DNA of 64,000 nucleotides from Desulfurobacterium atlanticum (GTDB taxonomy: Bacteria; Aquificota; Aquificia; Desulfurobacteriales; Desulfurobacteriaceae). Below, in pieces: positions 1-9,109 of the stretch. Each line of letters opens with the position of its first letter. The first letter of the stretch is position 1. A model generated the notes under the pieces. That model did no database searches. It was given only the letters and a program-made list of their open reading frames with translations, and had not been told where the DNA came from. The DNA lies in assembly GCF_900188395.1 (NCBI RefSeq), contig NZ_FZOB01000006.1, positions 35,062 through 99,061 of the forward strand. The letters run 5' to 3'. The translations under genes were made by a program, and so were the position numbers.

Positions 1-599
1 TTTGCAACATGAACCACAACCTTCTTTGTTTCAGGATTATACTCAAGAACTGTTATTCCGCAATTTGCCTGTTTAAAAGCCCAGAATTTATCAAGGTCTG
101 TTCCAAGAAGATAGCACATAAGAATTTTATTTGTTGCATCATGACCTACAATTACAATAAGCTCATCATCTGAATGTTTTGAAACTACATTTTCAAAGGC
201 TTTTACAGCCCTATTATAAACATCCTGTAGAGATTCACCACCTTCTCCTGGCATTTTAACTGCAGAAGGTTTCTCCTTCCATAATCTGTAAAGTTCCGGA
301 TACTTATTTTCTACTTCTGAAGCTAAAAGTCCTTCCCACTCTCCGTGGTCTATTTCTTTAAAGCCTTCTTCAGTATTAACTTCAAGGTCGTGATGTTTCG
401 CAATCTCAGATGCAGTATCAAAACATCTTTTAAGAGGACTTGAATAAACAGCCTTAACAGGGAAATCCTTTAAAGCTTCTCCTGCTCTTCTTGCCTGTTC
501 TTTTCCTTCCTCATTTAAAGGAATATCCATCTTTCCCTGATACCTGCCTTCTGCATTCCAGACTGTCTTTCCGTGTCTAACAAGTATTATTTTCGGCAT
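1..599 (-). CDS. Histidine phosphatase family protein (phosphoglycerate mutase-like), 3' end outside window
   Basis: This is a phosphohydrolase or phosphomutase of the histidine phosphatase superfamily. The protein begins MPKIILVRHGKTVWNAEGRY, so the phosphohistidine motif RHG lies at residues 8-10. A second conserved His occurs in IVGHDATNK. About 199 codons are visible and the C-terminus runs off the left edge. The ATG at 597-599 has a GGAG 7 bases upstream. It lies 10 bases downstream of the transcarboxylase gene and is the last visible member of that minus-strand operon. The substrate (phosphoglycerate, alpha-ribazole phosphate or another phosphoester) cannot be told from sequence alone. 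Confidence 0.85.
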   Translation of the reverse strand, partial: MPKIILVRHGKTVWNAEGRYQGKMDIPLNEEGKEQARRAGEALKDFPVKAVYSSPLKRCFDTASEIAKHHDLEVNTEEGFKEIDHGEWEGLLASEVENKYPELYRLWKEKPSAVKMPGEGGESLQDVYNRAVKAFENVVSKHSDDELIVIVGHDATNKILMCYLLGTDLDKFWAFKQANCGITVLEYNPETKKVVVHVA

Positions 600-609
600 A
601 GGCAAACTC

Positions 610-2460
610 CTACTCTATTGTCATTATAGCTTCATCAGGATTAACCTGATCACCAGGTTTAACATATATAGCTTTCACCGTTCCACTTATAGGTGCATGA
701 ACCTCATTCTGCATCTTCATAGCTTCCACTATAGCAACAACATCCCCTTCCTTAACCTGTTGCCCTTCTTCAACTCTTATTTCAACAACTTTTGCAGGCA
801 TAGGAGATGTTACATCACCCTCTTTTATAGCTTTTGGCCTTTTTGAACTGCTTGTCAACCCACCGCTTATTTCAACCTCTCCAGCGGTAGGGACAACTTC
901 AACAAGCGGCTCAACTACAACTTCTTCAAGTCTTCCATCTATTTTAATAAAGTAAGGTTTTTTACCTTCTGTTTTGTGGCCAACACCTGCAATTTTCACA
1001 TGGTAGCTTTCACCGTGAACATTGATAACAAACTCTGTAGGTGCAAGAGGTTGCGGGCAGAGATTTTCTTCCTCCATCGTATCTGCAAGATCCTCTTCAG
1101 AAATTGCAGGTATCTCTCCTTTTTCAACTTTCTCTCTCCATTCAAAGAACTCTTTAGCAACCTGTGGAAAGATACAGTAGGAAAGAACGTCTTCTTCAGA
1201 CCTGGCAAGATCTCCTATCTCTTTCCTTCTCTGCTCAAGTTCTGGCTCAAGTAAATCAGCAGGTCTGCATGTTATAGGCTGCTCCTCTCCTAAAATCTTC
1301 TTGATAATTTCCTCTTTTATAGGAGCTGGAGGTTTACCGTAAAGACCCTTAACATAATTTTTTGTTTCCTGAGTAATCATTTTATACCTTTCACCTGACA
1401 GAACATTTAAAACAGCCTGAGTACCAACTATCTGGCTGGTAGGTGTTACAAGTGGAGGATAACCTAAATCTTCTCTGACTCTTGGAATCTCTTTTAAAAC
1501 TTCATCAAGCTTATCAAGGGCTCCCTGCTCTTTTAGCTGGTTAACAAGGTTTGACATCATCCCACCTGGTATTTGATGTTCAAGAACTCCTGCATCAACA
1601 CCTTTAAAGTCCATATCATATTTCTTATAGTGTTTTCTAACTTCTTTAAAGTGTTTAGCCATTTTTGAAAGAGCATCTTTATCAAGTGGAACATCATAAC
1701 CAAAACCTTTAAAAACAAAAGCCATCGTCTCAGCACACGGATGAGAAGTATCAGAAGCAAGGGGAGAAATGGCAACGTCCATAATATCAGCACCTGCCTC
1801 AACTGCTTTAAGCTGTGCCATTTCAGCCATTCCACTTGTGCAGTGAGTATGAATATGAACAGGTAGTCCAACCTCTTCCTTGAGAGCTTTAACAAGTGAA
1901 TATGCTCTTTCAGGAGATAGCAAACTTGCCATATCTTTTATTGTGATAATATCAACGCCCATCTCTTTATATTGAAGAGCAAGCTCTATGTATAAATCCT
2001 CAGTATGAACAGGGCTAACTGTGTAAGAAATAGCTCCTTCAACTATCTTTCCACACTCTTTCGCCGTTTCAACAGCAACTTCAACATTTCTCAAATCATT
2101 AAGAGCGTCAAAAACCCTGAAAACATCTATTCCATTTTCTGCAGCTTTTCTTACAAAAGCTTTCACAACATCATCAGGATAGTGCCTGTATCCTACAAGA
2201 TTTTGACCTCTTAAAAGCATCTGAAGCTTTGAGTTTGGCATAAGTTTTCTTAAAATTTTCAATCTTTCCCAGGGATCTTCTCTCAAAAATCTCAAACAGG
2301 CATCAAAAGTAGCACCACCCCACATTTCAACAGACCAGAAACCTGCTTTGTCTATTACAGGAGCTATATCTATCATATCCTTTGTTTTCATCCTGGTTGC
2401 AAAAAGGGATTGATGAGCATCCCTTAACGTAACATCTGTAAACTGGAGTTTTCTGCCCAT
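610..2460 (-). CDS. pycB: Biotin-dependent carboxylase large subunit (PycB/CfiA/OadA-type carboxyltransferase with biotinyl domain)
   Basis: Transfers CO2 from carboxybiotin to a 2-oxoacid: pyruvate to oxaloacetate, or 2-oxoglutarate to oxalosuccinate in the Hydrogenobacter CfiA type. The 616 aa hold an HMGL-like TIM barrel (about 1-280) with LRGQN at 83-87, the expected carboxylated Lys175 in TIKDM and metal ligands HTH at 204-206. A conserved PYC/OADA domain follows. The C-terminal biotinyl domain carries EAMKMQNE, with the biotinylated Lys near residue 582. The biotin carboxylase gene lies 17 bases upstream on the same strand. No OadB/OadG sodium-pump subunit is nearby, which argues for a carboxylase rather than a decarboxylase pump. 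The choice between pyruvate and 2-oxoglutarate is not settled by the sequence. Confidence 0.9.
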   Translation of the reverse strand: MGRKLQFTDVTLRDAHQSLFATRMKTKDMIDIAPVIDKAGFWSVEMWGGATFDACLRFLREDPWERLKILRKLMPNSKLQMLLRGQNLVGYRHYPDDVVKAFVRKAAENGIDVFRVFDALNDLRNVEVAVETAKECGKIVEGAISYTVSPVHTEDLYIELALQYKEMGVDIITIKDMASLLSPERAYSLVKALKEEVGLPVHIHTHCTSGMAEMAQLKAVEAGADIMDVAISPLASDTSHPCAETMAFVFKGFGYDVPLDKDALSKMAKHFKEVRKHYKKYDMDFKGVDAGVLEHQIPGGMMSNLVNQLKEQGALDKLDEVLKEIPRVREDLGYPPLVTPTSQIVGTQAVLNVLSGERYKMITQETKNYVKGLYGKPPAPIKEEIIKKILGEEQPITCRPADLLEPELEQRRKEIGDLARSEEDVLSYCIFPQVAKEFFEWREKVEKGEIPAISEEDLADTMEEENLCPQPLAPTEFVINVHGESYHVKIAGVGHKTEGKKPYFIKIDGRLEEVVVEPLVEVVPTAGEVEISGGLTSSSKRPKAIKEGDVTSPMPAKVVEIRVEEGQQVKEGDVVAIVEAMKMQNEVHAPISGTVKAIYVKPGDQVNPDEAIMTIE

Positions 2461-2477
2461 AACTGTTCCTCCTAAAA

Positions 2478-3896
2478 TTAAAGTCCGTGATGAGCAGCAA
2501 TAGCTGCAGAAAGAGCCAGTGCAAGAATTTCAGGATCAGGCTCTTTAACAAAACTAAACTCTTTGATTTTCCTATCTATAAATGAAGTATCAAACCTGCC
2601 ATGGATAAACTCAGGATCGTTGAGAATTTTCTTGAAAAATGGAATAGTGGTAGGGACACCTCTTATCACAAACTCATCAAGAGCTCTACGGGAACGCCTT
2701 ATAGCCTCATCCCAGTTTCTTCCCCAAACTATAAGTTTTGCAATCATAGAATCGTAGTAAGGAGGAATCTTATAGCCTTTATAAACAACTCCGTCTATTC
2801 TCACACCTATACCACCGGGAGAGTAGTAAGCTGTAATAGTTCCAGGTGAAGGAGCAAAATCCCTTGCAACATTTTCAGCATTTATTCTAAATTGCATCGC
2901 AAATCCGTAAATATTTATGTTTCTCTGAGAAAAAGAGAGATTCATGCCAGCAGCTATTCTTATCTGCTCCTGAACAATATCAATACCTGTAACCTCTTCG
3001 GTAATTGTATGCTCAACCTGAAGCCTTGGATTTACCTCCATAAAGTAGAAATTCCCATATCTATCCATAAGAAATTCCCACGTTCCAACACCATAATATC
3101 CTATCTCTTTAGCAACTTTTACACATATATTTCCAAGTTTCTCTCGCTGCCTTTTAGTTAAAACAGGAGATGGAGCTATTTCAAGAACCTTCTGGTGGCG
3201 TCTTTGCATAGAACAGTCTCTCTCTCCAAGGTGAACAACATTACCATGCTTATCAGCAACTATCTGTATCTCAATGTGGCGAGGCTCTTCTATATATTTT
3301 TCAATGAAAACTTCACCCTTTCCAAATGAAGCTTCGGCTTCTGCAACAGCAGTGGTAAACTGTCTTACAAGCTCCTCTTCATTTCGGACGACTCTTAAAC
3401 CTCTTCCGCCTCCACCGTGAGAAGCTTTTATCATAACAGGATAACCTATTCTTCTGGCAAGTTCTTTTGCCTCTTCCAAATCAGTAATCGGTTTTTCGCT
3501 TCCTTCTGCTACAGGAACACCCAATTCTTTCATTACCTTCTTTGCTTCAAGTTTGCTACCGAACATTTTCAAATGTTCAACTGAAGGCCCAATAAATTCA
3601 ATACCTTTTCTACGACAATAATCAGCAAAATCTGGCCTTTCTGAAAGAAATCCATATCCAGGATGGATGGCGTCTGCTCCAGCCCTTTTGGCAATATCTA
3701 CTATTTTATAGTAGTTAAGGTAAGCTTTTACAGGATCTCCGTGAATCATATAAGCTTCATCAGCTTTTTTAACGTGAAGGGAGTTAACATCAGCTTCAGA
3801 ATAGATAGCAACTGTTTTAATACCAAGCTCTTTACAGGCACGAATAACCCTTGTGGCAACCTCACTTCTGTTTGCTATTAAGATTTTTTTAAACAT
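2478..3896 (-). CDS. pycA: Biotin carboxylase subunit (PycA/CfiB/AccC type)
   Basis: ATP-dependent carboxylation of biotin, supplying carboxybiotin to the adjacent transcarboxylase. The protein starts MFKKILIANRSEVATRVIRA and has 472 aa. It shows the biotin carboxylase N-domain, a glycine-rich ATP-grasp loop (KASHGGGGRG) and the LGERDCSMQRRHQK and MEVNPRLQVEHT signatures. The reading frame stays open for 32 more codons upstream, but those overlap pgpA and lack homology. The chosen ATG at 3894-3896 has GGAGG 6 bases upstream and overlaps the pgpA stop by 8 bases. It has no biotinyl domain of its own, so it fits the two-subunit arrangement. It could also serve acetyl-CoA carboxylase, but its pairing with the large subunit favours PycA/CfiB. 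Confidence 0.9.
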   Translation of the reverse strand: MFKKILIANRSEVATRVIRACKELGIKTVAIYSEADVNSLHVKKADEAYMIHGDPVKAYLNYYKIVDIAKRAGADAIHPGYGFLSERPDFADYCRRKGIEFIGPSVEHLKMFGSKLEAKKVMKELGVPVAEGSEKPITDLEEAKELARRIGYPVMIKASHGGGGRGLRVVRNEEELVRQFTTAVAEAEASFGKGEVFIEKYIEEPRHIEIQIVADKHGNVVHLGERDCSMQRRHQKVLEIAPSPVLTKRQREKLGNICVKVAKEIGYYGVGTWEFLMDRYGNFYFMEVNPRLQVEHTITEEVTGIDIVQEQIRIAAGMNLSFSQRNINIYGFAMQFRINAENVARDFAPSPGTITAYYSPGGIGVRIDGVVYKGYKIPPYYDSMIAKLIVWGRNWDEAIRRSRRALDEFVIRGVPTTIPFFKKILNDPEFIHGRFDTSFIDRKIKEFSFVKEPDPEILALALSAAIAAHHGL

Positions 3897-4344
3897 AGTT
3901 CCTCCAGACAAGTAGCCTGAGAAGTAGATTGGTATAAAGCCCGGCGACCATATCGTCAACGGTGATACCAAATCCACCGGGCAATTTTTCAAACATCTTT
4001 ATCGGCGGCGGTTTCATTATATCAATAATTCTAAAGATTACCAAGGCAAAAAGCACCGCAGATAAAGAAGGCTTTATTCCAAGCATTGCTATTTGCATTC
4101 CTATTATCTCATCTATAACAACAGAATCTGGATCTTTTACTCCAAGATTTAAAGAATAAAAATGGGAAGAAAGCACACTTAATACAAAAGTTAAAAGAAC
4201 AATTACTCCCTGAAATAGTAAATTATCTGGCCAGAAAAAATAGATTAGAACAGCAGCGAAAATGGACCCCCAGGTGCCTGGCATTTTAGGAAGTTTTCCG
4301 CTGTAACATCCTGTAGCAATAAATTCCCAGAGTTTATCTATCAT
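3889..4344 (-). CDS. pgpA: Phosphatidylglycerophosphatase A
   Basis: Dephosphorylates phosphatidylglycerol phosphate to phosphatidylglycerol in the inner membrane. The 151 aa contain the family hallmarks PGTWGS near residues 22-27, VIDEIIGMQ and the C-terminal PGGFGITVDDMVAG. Several hydrophobic membrane segments lie between these motifs. The gene overlaps the M16 peptidase upstream by 4 bases (ATGA) and the biotin carboxylase downstream by 8 bases, so translational coupling is likely. Confidence 0.95.
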   Translation of the reverse strand: MIDKLWEFIATGCYSGKLPKMPGTWGSIFAAVLIYFFWPDNLLFQGVIVLLTFVLSVLSSHFYSLNLGVKDPDSVVIDEIIGMQIAMLGIKPSLSAVLFALVIFRIIDIMKPPPIKMFEKLPGGFGITVDDMVAGLYTNLLLRLLVWRNYV

Positions 4345-5567
4345 AATATAACCTCCATATCTTCAGGTATAAGTTCAATAATAAGGGGAGATGTTTTAAT
4401 AAAGGCTGTCTCCTCTAAAAAATCTTCAAAGGAAAGAGAACTAATTTTTTCTATTAAACTTTCATAAATTTCAAGACTTTCAAGCAGAGTCATTGAATAT
4501 CCAATCTCTTCAGCTTCCAATTCAACAGCTTCTCTTTTGAAAATTTCCGATTTCAGCACTTTCCTCTTTGCAAACTCAAAAACTTCTTCAGTGTTAAAGG
4601 AGTTTAAAATGGAAAAAAGTTTCTCTTTAAACTTTCCATTCCTGCTACTATCGGTTATTCCGTAGATATAAAAGGAACTACCGCCTAAAAACTCTTCAAA
4701 TCCAGCACTGACACCAAAAGCAAAACCTTTTTCAGTAATCTCCTGATAAAGAATTGAGCTTCTGCCGTAAGAAAGAATGGACTCAAGGAGAATAAACGGA
4801 GCCACATTTTGCTCTTGAATTAATCCCGGCAATCTCCAACCTACAACGGTATGGATATTTGCAACTGCAGGGTGCTTTAAAACAAAAGTCTCCTTACATG
4901 TGGTTGTATCATCAACAGTTACAAAAAAATTTCTTTCTTCAGACGGAATCTCCTTCAACTCTTTTTTAATTAATGTTAACAGAGAGTTTTCATCAACATT
5001 ACCTGAAATCGCAACGGTTAAATTACCTGCATGATAGTGTTTCTGATGAAACTCTTTAACCGTTTTATCGGTAAAAGATGATACAGTATCCCTAAAACCA
5101 AGAATAGGATACCTGTAGTTAGACTTTTTATAAAGATGTTTTAGAAACTCTCTCCATAAAAGCGTCTTTGGATTGTTTTCAGAACGTGCTATCTCTTCAA
5201 GAACTATAGGCTTCTCTTTCTCAACCATCTCCTGTGAAAGAACAGGAAAAAACACAAGCTCTTTTAATAATTTAACAGCAAGAGAAACATGTTTTGCAGG
5301 AAGAGTAATGTAGTAAAAAGTGTAATCGTAAGAAGTTGCCGCATTGATTTCACCACCGGCATTTTCAACCATCTTCTCTATCTCACCAGGAAGAAAATTT
5401 CTTGTTCCGTTAAACACCATGTGCTCAAGAAAATGGGCAACTCCGCGATTTTCATTGTCTTCAAAAACAGCTCCTGTTTTCAACCAGAACTGCACCGAAA
5501 CTGAAGAAACATCCTTTCTTGATTTCAAAACAACAAAAGCTCCGTTATCAAGCCTTTCAACTCTCAT
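4341..5567 (-). CDS. M16 family zinc metallopeptidase (processing-protease-like)
   Basis: Predicted zinc endopeptidase of the pitrilysin/mitochondrial-processing-peptidase family. The inverted zinc motif HFLEH is at residues 45-49, and the third ligand probably lies in the later VLEEIARSENNP stretch. The 408 aa make it a single two-domain M16B subunit. It has no signal peptide, so a cytoplasmic location is likely, as for the B. subtilis YmxG/MlpA type. The ATG has TGGAG 5 bases upstream. It is the first gene of the operon that continues with pgpA and the carboxylase subunits, and its substrate is unknown. Confidence 0.88.
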   Translation of the reverse strand: MRVERLDNGAFVVLKSRKDVSSVSVQFWLKTGAVFEDNENRGVAHFLEHMVFNGTRNFLPGEIEKMVENAGGEINAATSYDYTFYYITLPAKHVSLAVKLLKELVFFPVLSQEMVEKEKPIVLEEIARSENNPKTLLWREFLKHLYKKSNYRYPILGFRDTVSSFTDKTVKEFHQKHYHAGNLTVAISGNVDENSLLTLIKKELKEIPSEERNFFVTVDDTTTCKETFVLKHPAVANIHTVVGWRLPGLIQEQNVAPFILLESILSYGRSSILYQEITEKGFAFGVSAGFEEFLGGSSFYIYGITDSSRNGKFKEKLFSILNSFNTEEVFEFAKRKVLKSEIFKREAVELEAEEIGYSMTLLESLEIYESLIEKISSLSFEDFLEETAFIKTSPLIIELIPEDMEVIL

Positions 5568-5649
5568 AAAAACTCCATAGATTTAAGGTTTGAAAATTTT
5601 TAAGATTACAGCAAAATTATAAATTATGAAAAAGCCGGAGATTAGCAAA

Positions 5650-6879
5650 ATGGTTGTTGTTCTTGGAAAAGGCAAAAGCGGTAAATCTGCCGGAAAACTC
5701 CTTGAAAAACTCGGTTACAATGTAACCTATTACGACGACAAAGAAAAAGGGAAACTGCCTGAAAATCCAGATTTTGTGGTTAAATCTCCCGGAATTCCTC
5801 AGAGCCATCCGACTGTCAAATTTTATAAAGAAAAAAGAATAGAGGTAATAGGAGAAGTTGAACTTGCAGGAAGGTTTTTAAAGGGAAAAGTTATATGTAT
5901 AACCGGAACAAATGGAAAAACCACAACAACCGCTCTCATCTATCACGGTCTGAAAAAACTCTGGAAAAAAGGGAAAGTTTTTATAGGAGGAAATTACGGA
6001 ATTCCTGTTTCCGAATTCGCTTCAGAAACAGACAGCGATTCAATTTCTGTAATTGAGCTTTCAAGCTATCAGATTGAGGATTTAAAAAACTTTAAATGTG
6101 AAATTTCTGTTATTTTAAACATAACTCCGGACCATCTTAATAGATACAAAGATTTTGATGAATATAAAAGAGCAAAACTAAATCTTATAGACCATACAAC
6201 GGGAAAAATAATTCTAAACAAAGATGACAGAAATCTTAAGAACCTGAAAGGGAACAACTTTTTATATTTCAGCATGAAGGAAAAAGCCGATATCTTTTAC
6301 GAAGAAGGTTTTGTAAACATAGAAAAGATGCAGATTAACGCTAACTTTTTGCCTTTATCTGGATACCACAACATACAAAACATTATGGCTTCTATTCTTG
6401 TTGTAAAAGAGCTTGGATTTTCTGTTTCTGAATTCTTAGAAGCGATTAAAGACTTTAAAGGACTTGAACACCGGCTTGAATTTGTAAAGGAAATAGGTGG
6501 AGTAAAATTTATAAACGATTCAAAATCAACAAATATTGATTCTCTTGAAAAGGCACTTTTAAGCTTTGAAAAAGTTATTCTAATAGCTGGCGGTAAAGAT
6601 AAAGGAATAGATTTTTCTCCGTTAAAAGACTTGATAAGGAATAAAGTTAAAAAGTTAATAGCAATAGGCGAAACAGCTTTAATGTTCAAATCACTTTTTG
6701 AAAATGAAACGGAAATTGAAATAAAACAAAGTTTAGAAGATGCTGTAATTTCTGCGTTTAACAGCTCTCAACATGGAGATGTAATACTTTTTTCTCCAGG
6801 ATGTTCAAGTTTTGATATGTTTAAAAACTTTGAAGAGAGGGGTAAAATTTTCAAACAGATAGTTGAGGAGATTAAATGA
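5650..6879 (+). CDS. murD: UDP-N-acetylmuramoyl-L-alanine--D-glutamate ligase
   Basis: Cytoplasmic Mur ligase that adds D-glutamate to UDP-MurNAc-L-Ala. The N-terminal Rossmann-like domain begins MVVVLGKGKSGKSAG. The ATP loop GTNGKTTT is near residue 86, and family motifs NITPDHLNRY and the C-terminal INDSKSTN follow. An ATG at 5626 would add 8 residues but has no ribosome binding site, and a TATAAA at 5618-5623 would place transcription start close to 5630. The ATG at 5650 has GGAG 9 bases upstream, so I prefer it. The gene overlaps ftsW by 4 bases and heads a dcw-type murD-ftsW-murG run. Confidence 0.93.
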   Translation: MVVVLGKGKSGKSAGKLLEKLGYNVTYYDDKEKGKLPENPDFVVKSPGIPQSHPTVKFYKEKRIEVIGEVELAGRFLKGKVICITGTNGKTTTTALIYHGLKKLWKKGKVFIGGNYGIPVSEFASETDSDSISVIELSSYQIEDLKNFKCEISVILNITPDHLNRYKDFDEYKRAKLNLIDHTTGKIILNKDDRNLKNLKGNNFLYFSMKEKADIFYEEGFVNIEKMQINANFLPLSGYHNIQNIMASILVVKELGFSVSEFLEAIKDFKGLEHRLEFVKEIGGVKFINDSKSTNIDSLEKALLSFEKVILIAGGKDKGIDFSPLKDLIRNKVKKLIAIGETALMFKSLFENETEIEIKQSLEDAVISAFNSSQHGDVILFSPGCSSFDMFKNFEERGKIFKQIVEEIK

Positions 6880-8030
6880 AACCTGAAACACTTGGAAAAT
6901 TGATATTTATATTTGCTGTTATTTTAACGGTTATAGGATTGATTTTCATTTATACCGGAAGTTATTTCTTCTGCGTATCACGTGGAAACTCACCCTATTA
7001 CCTTTTAATGAAGCAAATTATCTCTCTTTTTATAGCTCTAATAGCATGGTACTTCACATATAAACTGTTTGATTACAAAAAGCTTAAAGAAAAGCGATGG
7101 CTGTGGTCTATATATGGAGCAACTTTATTTATACTCATATTTGTTCTTATATTCGGCGTTGAAGTAAACGGAGCAAGAAGCTGGATTAGAATAGGTGGAT
7201 TCTCTCTTCAACCTGCAGAGTTTGCTAAAGTGTTTATAATTTTGTTTGTTGCCGGTTATCTTGAAAGAAAGTGGTATGAAATAGAGAACAGTTATGAGGT
7301 TTTCATCGGCTTCATGATTCTTGTTTTCATTCCTATATTTTTAATCCTTTTAGAAAAAGACCTTGGCTCAGCAATGATAGTTTTTATTTCAGTTTTTGCA
7401 ATGATATTTATCACCGGATTTCGGTTAAGCTACATTTTAATCCCTTTTGCAATAGGAAGTGCCATGTTTTTCCTTGCAGTTATAACAGCCCCTTACAGAA
7501 TTGCCAGAATAAAGATGCTCTTTAATCCACTGGCATACTTTAAAGCACCGGGGAAAAGCGACAGCTATCAGCTTGTTCAGGCTCTTGTCTCATTTGCAAA
7601 AGGTGGTTTAACAGGTGTTGGGATAGGTCAGGGACAGCAGAAATTGGCATTTCTACCACTTGCATTTAGTGATTTTATATACGCCCATATAGGTGAAGAG
7701 GGAGGCTTTATAGTGGCCAGTTTTATACTTATCCTCTTTTTTGCAATTCTATTTACAGGTCTCCAGATAGCTGACAGAACTGACGATAAAATGGGTAAAT
7801 TCCTCTCTTTAGGTTTAACCCTTTATATCTTCCTTGAAGGAATGGTTCATATAGGCGTAAATATTGGCCTTGTTCCCACCACAGGAATAACCCTTCCTTT
7901 CGTAAGTCAGGGTGGAAGTTCCCTTATTGCAATGTATATAGCCGTAGGACTTTTAATGAGTATTGCCAAGAATTTACCGGAAAAAACAAGAATAAACTTT
8001 AAAGAAGTTCAAAGAGGACGGTACGGATGA
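6876..8030 (+). CDS. ftsW: SEDS-family peptidoglycan glycosyltransferase FtsW
   Basis: Polytopic membrane glycan polymerase of septal peptidoglycan synthesis, acting on lipid II with a class B PBP partner. The 384 aa show about ten hydrophobic segments and the motif GARSWIRIGGFSLQPAEF. The SDFIYAHIGEEGGF stretch carries the Asp that is catalytic in SEDS proteins, and the signature GLVPTTGITLPFVSQGGSS follows. RodA is the alternative, but the position between murD and murG argues for FtsW. It overlaps both neighbours by 4 bases (ATGA). Confidence 0.92.
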   Translation: MKPETLGKLIFIFAVILTVIGLIFIYTGSYFFCVSRGNSPYYLLMKQIISLFIALIAWYFTYKLFDYKKLKEKRWLWSIYGATLFILIFVLIFGVEVNGARSWIRIGGFSLQPAEFAKVFIILFVAGYLERKWYEIENSYEVFIGFMILVFIPIFLILLEKDLGSAMIVFISVFAMIFITGFRLSYILIPFAIGSAMFFLAVITAPYRIARIKMLFNPLAYFKAPGKSDSYQLVQALVSFAKGGLTGVGIGQGQQKLAFLPLAFSDFIYAHIGEEGGFIVASFILILFFAILFTGLQIADRTDDKMGKFLSLGLTLYIFLEGMVHIGVNIGLVPTTGITLPFVSQGGSSLIAMYIAVGLLMSIAKNLPEKTRINFKEVQRGRYG

Positions 8031-9109
8031 GAATAATTGTGGCAGGAGGAGGAACAGGAGGACACTTCTTTCCTGCAGTTGCAACAATAGAAAAGCTTAT
8101 GGAAAATGGGCACGATGTTTTATACATCGGAACAGAAAACGGTATAGAATTTCAAAAGCAAAGCCGGATACCGTGTAAAAAAATGTTTCTACCCATATCT
8201 GGAGTCAGGGGTAAAGGATTTGCAGGTAGTTTAAAGGGAGCCGCCTCTCTATTTTTAGCTATAAGGAAAATGAAAAAGATAGCTAATAATTATAAACCTG
8301 ACAGAATTCTACTCTTTGGCGGATATGTATCCTTCCCAGCAGGAGTTGTGGGAAAAATAAAGAAAATCCCTGTTATTATTCATGAACAAAATTCAATACC
8401 TGGAAAAACGAACAAAATTTTAAACAAAATAGGAAACAAAACTTTAATAGCTAATAGTTTCTGTTTTAAATATTTTCCCAAGGGCATCTTAACAGGAAAT
8501 CCTTTAAGAAAGGAAATTATAGAATGTAATATTTCTAAAAAAGAAGCAAGAGAAAAACTTGGTATTGACATAGAAAAATTCACAATTCTTATTTTTGGTG
8601 GAAGTCAGGGAGCTCTTTTCATAAATCAGTTGATGGAAAAAACCGTACCCTTACTGAAAGACAAAGAAGATATACAGATATTACACATAACAGGGAAAGA
8701 AAAAGAGGGAAGGTTAAAAGAAGTTTACAACAGCCTAAATATATCAGCAAAAGTTATTTCATTTACTGATACCCCATGGCTCTTCTATAAAAGTGCAGAC
8801 ATAGCAATATCAAGAAGTGGTGCACTGGCAGTATCTGAACTATGCTTTTTTGGTATTCCCACCGTTTTTATTCCTTATCCTTTTGCAGCGGATGACCATC
8901 AATATTTTAATGTAAAGCTTATTGAAGAAAAAGAAGGTTGTTTCCTTTATAGACAGAAAAATTTAACCCCTGAAAAACTTGCATTTCTTATAAAAAAACT
9001 TTACACTAACGAATCTCTAAGAGAACAGTTTTCAAAAGTTATGAAATCTTTTTCAATTCCAGATGCAACTTTGAGAGTTGTAAGAGAGACAGAAAATGCA
9101 GGAGATTGA
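8027..9109 (+). CDS. murG: UDP-N-acetylglucosamine--lipid I GlcNAc transferase
   Basis: Peripheral membrane glycosyltransferase (GT28) that makes lipid II from lipid I. The N-terminal glycine-rich motif GGGTGGHFFPA lies near residues 6-16. The HEQNSIPGKTN and LIFGGSQGA motifs and the C-terminal UDP-GlcNAc-binding region (SRSGALAVSEL) are present. At 360 aa it has the usual family length. It overlaps ftsW by 4 bases and scpB by 14 bases, so the whole block is likely co-transcribed. Confidence 0.95.
   Translation: MRIIVAGGGTGGHFFPAVATIEKLMENGHDVLYIGTENGIEFQKQSRIPCKKMFLPISGVRGKGFAGSLKGAASLFLAIRKMKKIANNYKPDRILLFGGYVSFPAGVVGKIKKIPVIIHEQNSIPGKTNKILNKIGNKTLIANSFCFKYFPKGILTGNPLRKEIIECNISKKEAREKLGIDIEKFTILIFGGSQGALFINQLMEKTVPLLKDKEDIQILHITGKEKEGRLKEVYNSLNISAKVISFTDTPWLFYKSADIAISRSGALAVSELCFFGIPTVFIPYPFAADDHQYFNVKLIEEKEGCFLYRQKNLTPEKLAFLIKKLYTNESLREQFSKVMKSFSIPDATLRVVRETENAGD

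Noticed and set aside
976-1254. Open frames opposite or inside the transcarboxylase gene, and similar ones throughout
   Set aside because: They have no ribosome binding site and no family likeness, and lie wholly within strongly conserved genes on the other strand or frame.
610-2460. Sodium-pumping oxaloacetate decarboxylase alpha subunit
   Set aside because: No membrane beta or gamma subunit gene is adjacent, while a biotin carboxylase is, which indicates carboxylation.
2478-3992. A 32-residue N-terminal extension of the biotin carboxylase
   Set aside because: It overlaps pgpA in another frame and lacks homology. The ATG at 3896 has GGAGG and matches family starts.
5626-5649. An 8-residue N-terminal extension of MurD from ATG 5626
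   Set aside because: It has no ribosome binding site and a TATAAA just upstream would place the transcript start after it. The ATG at 5650 has GGAG at 9 bases.
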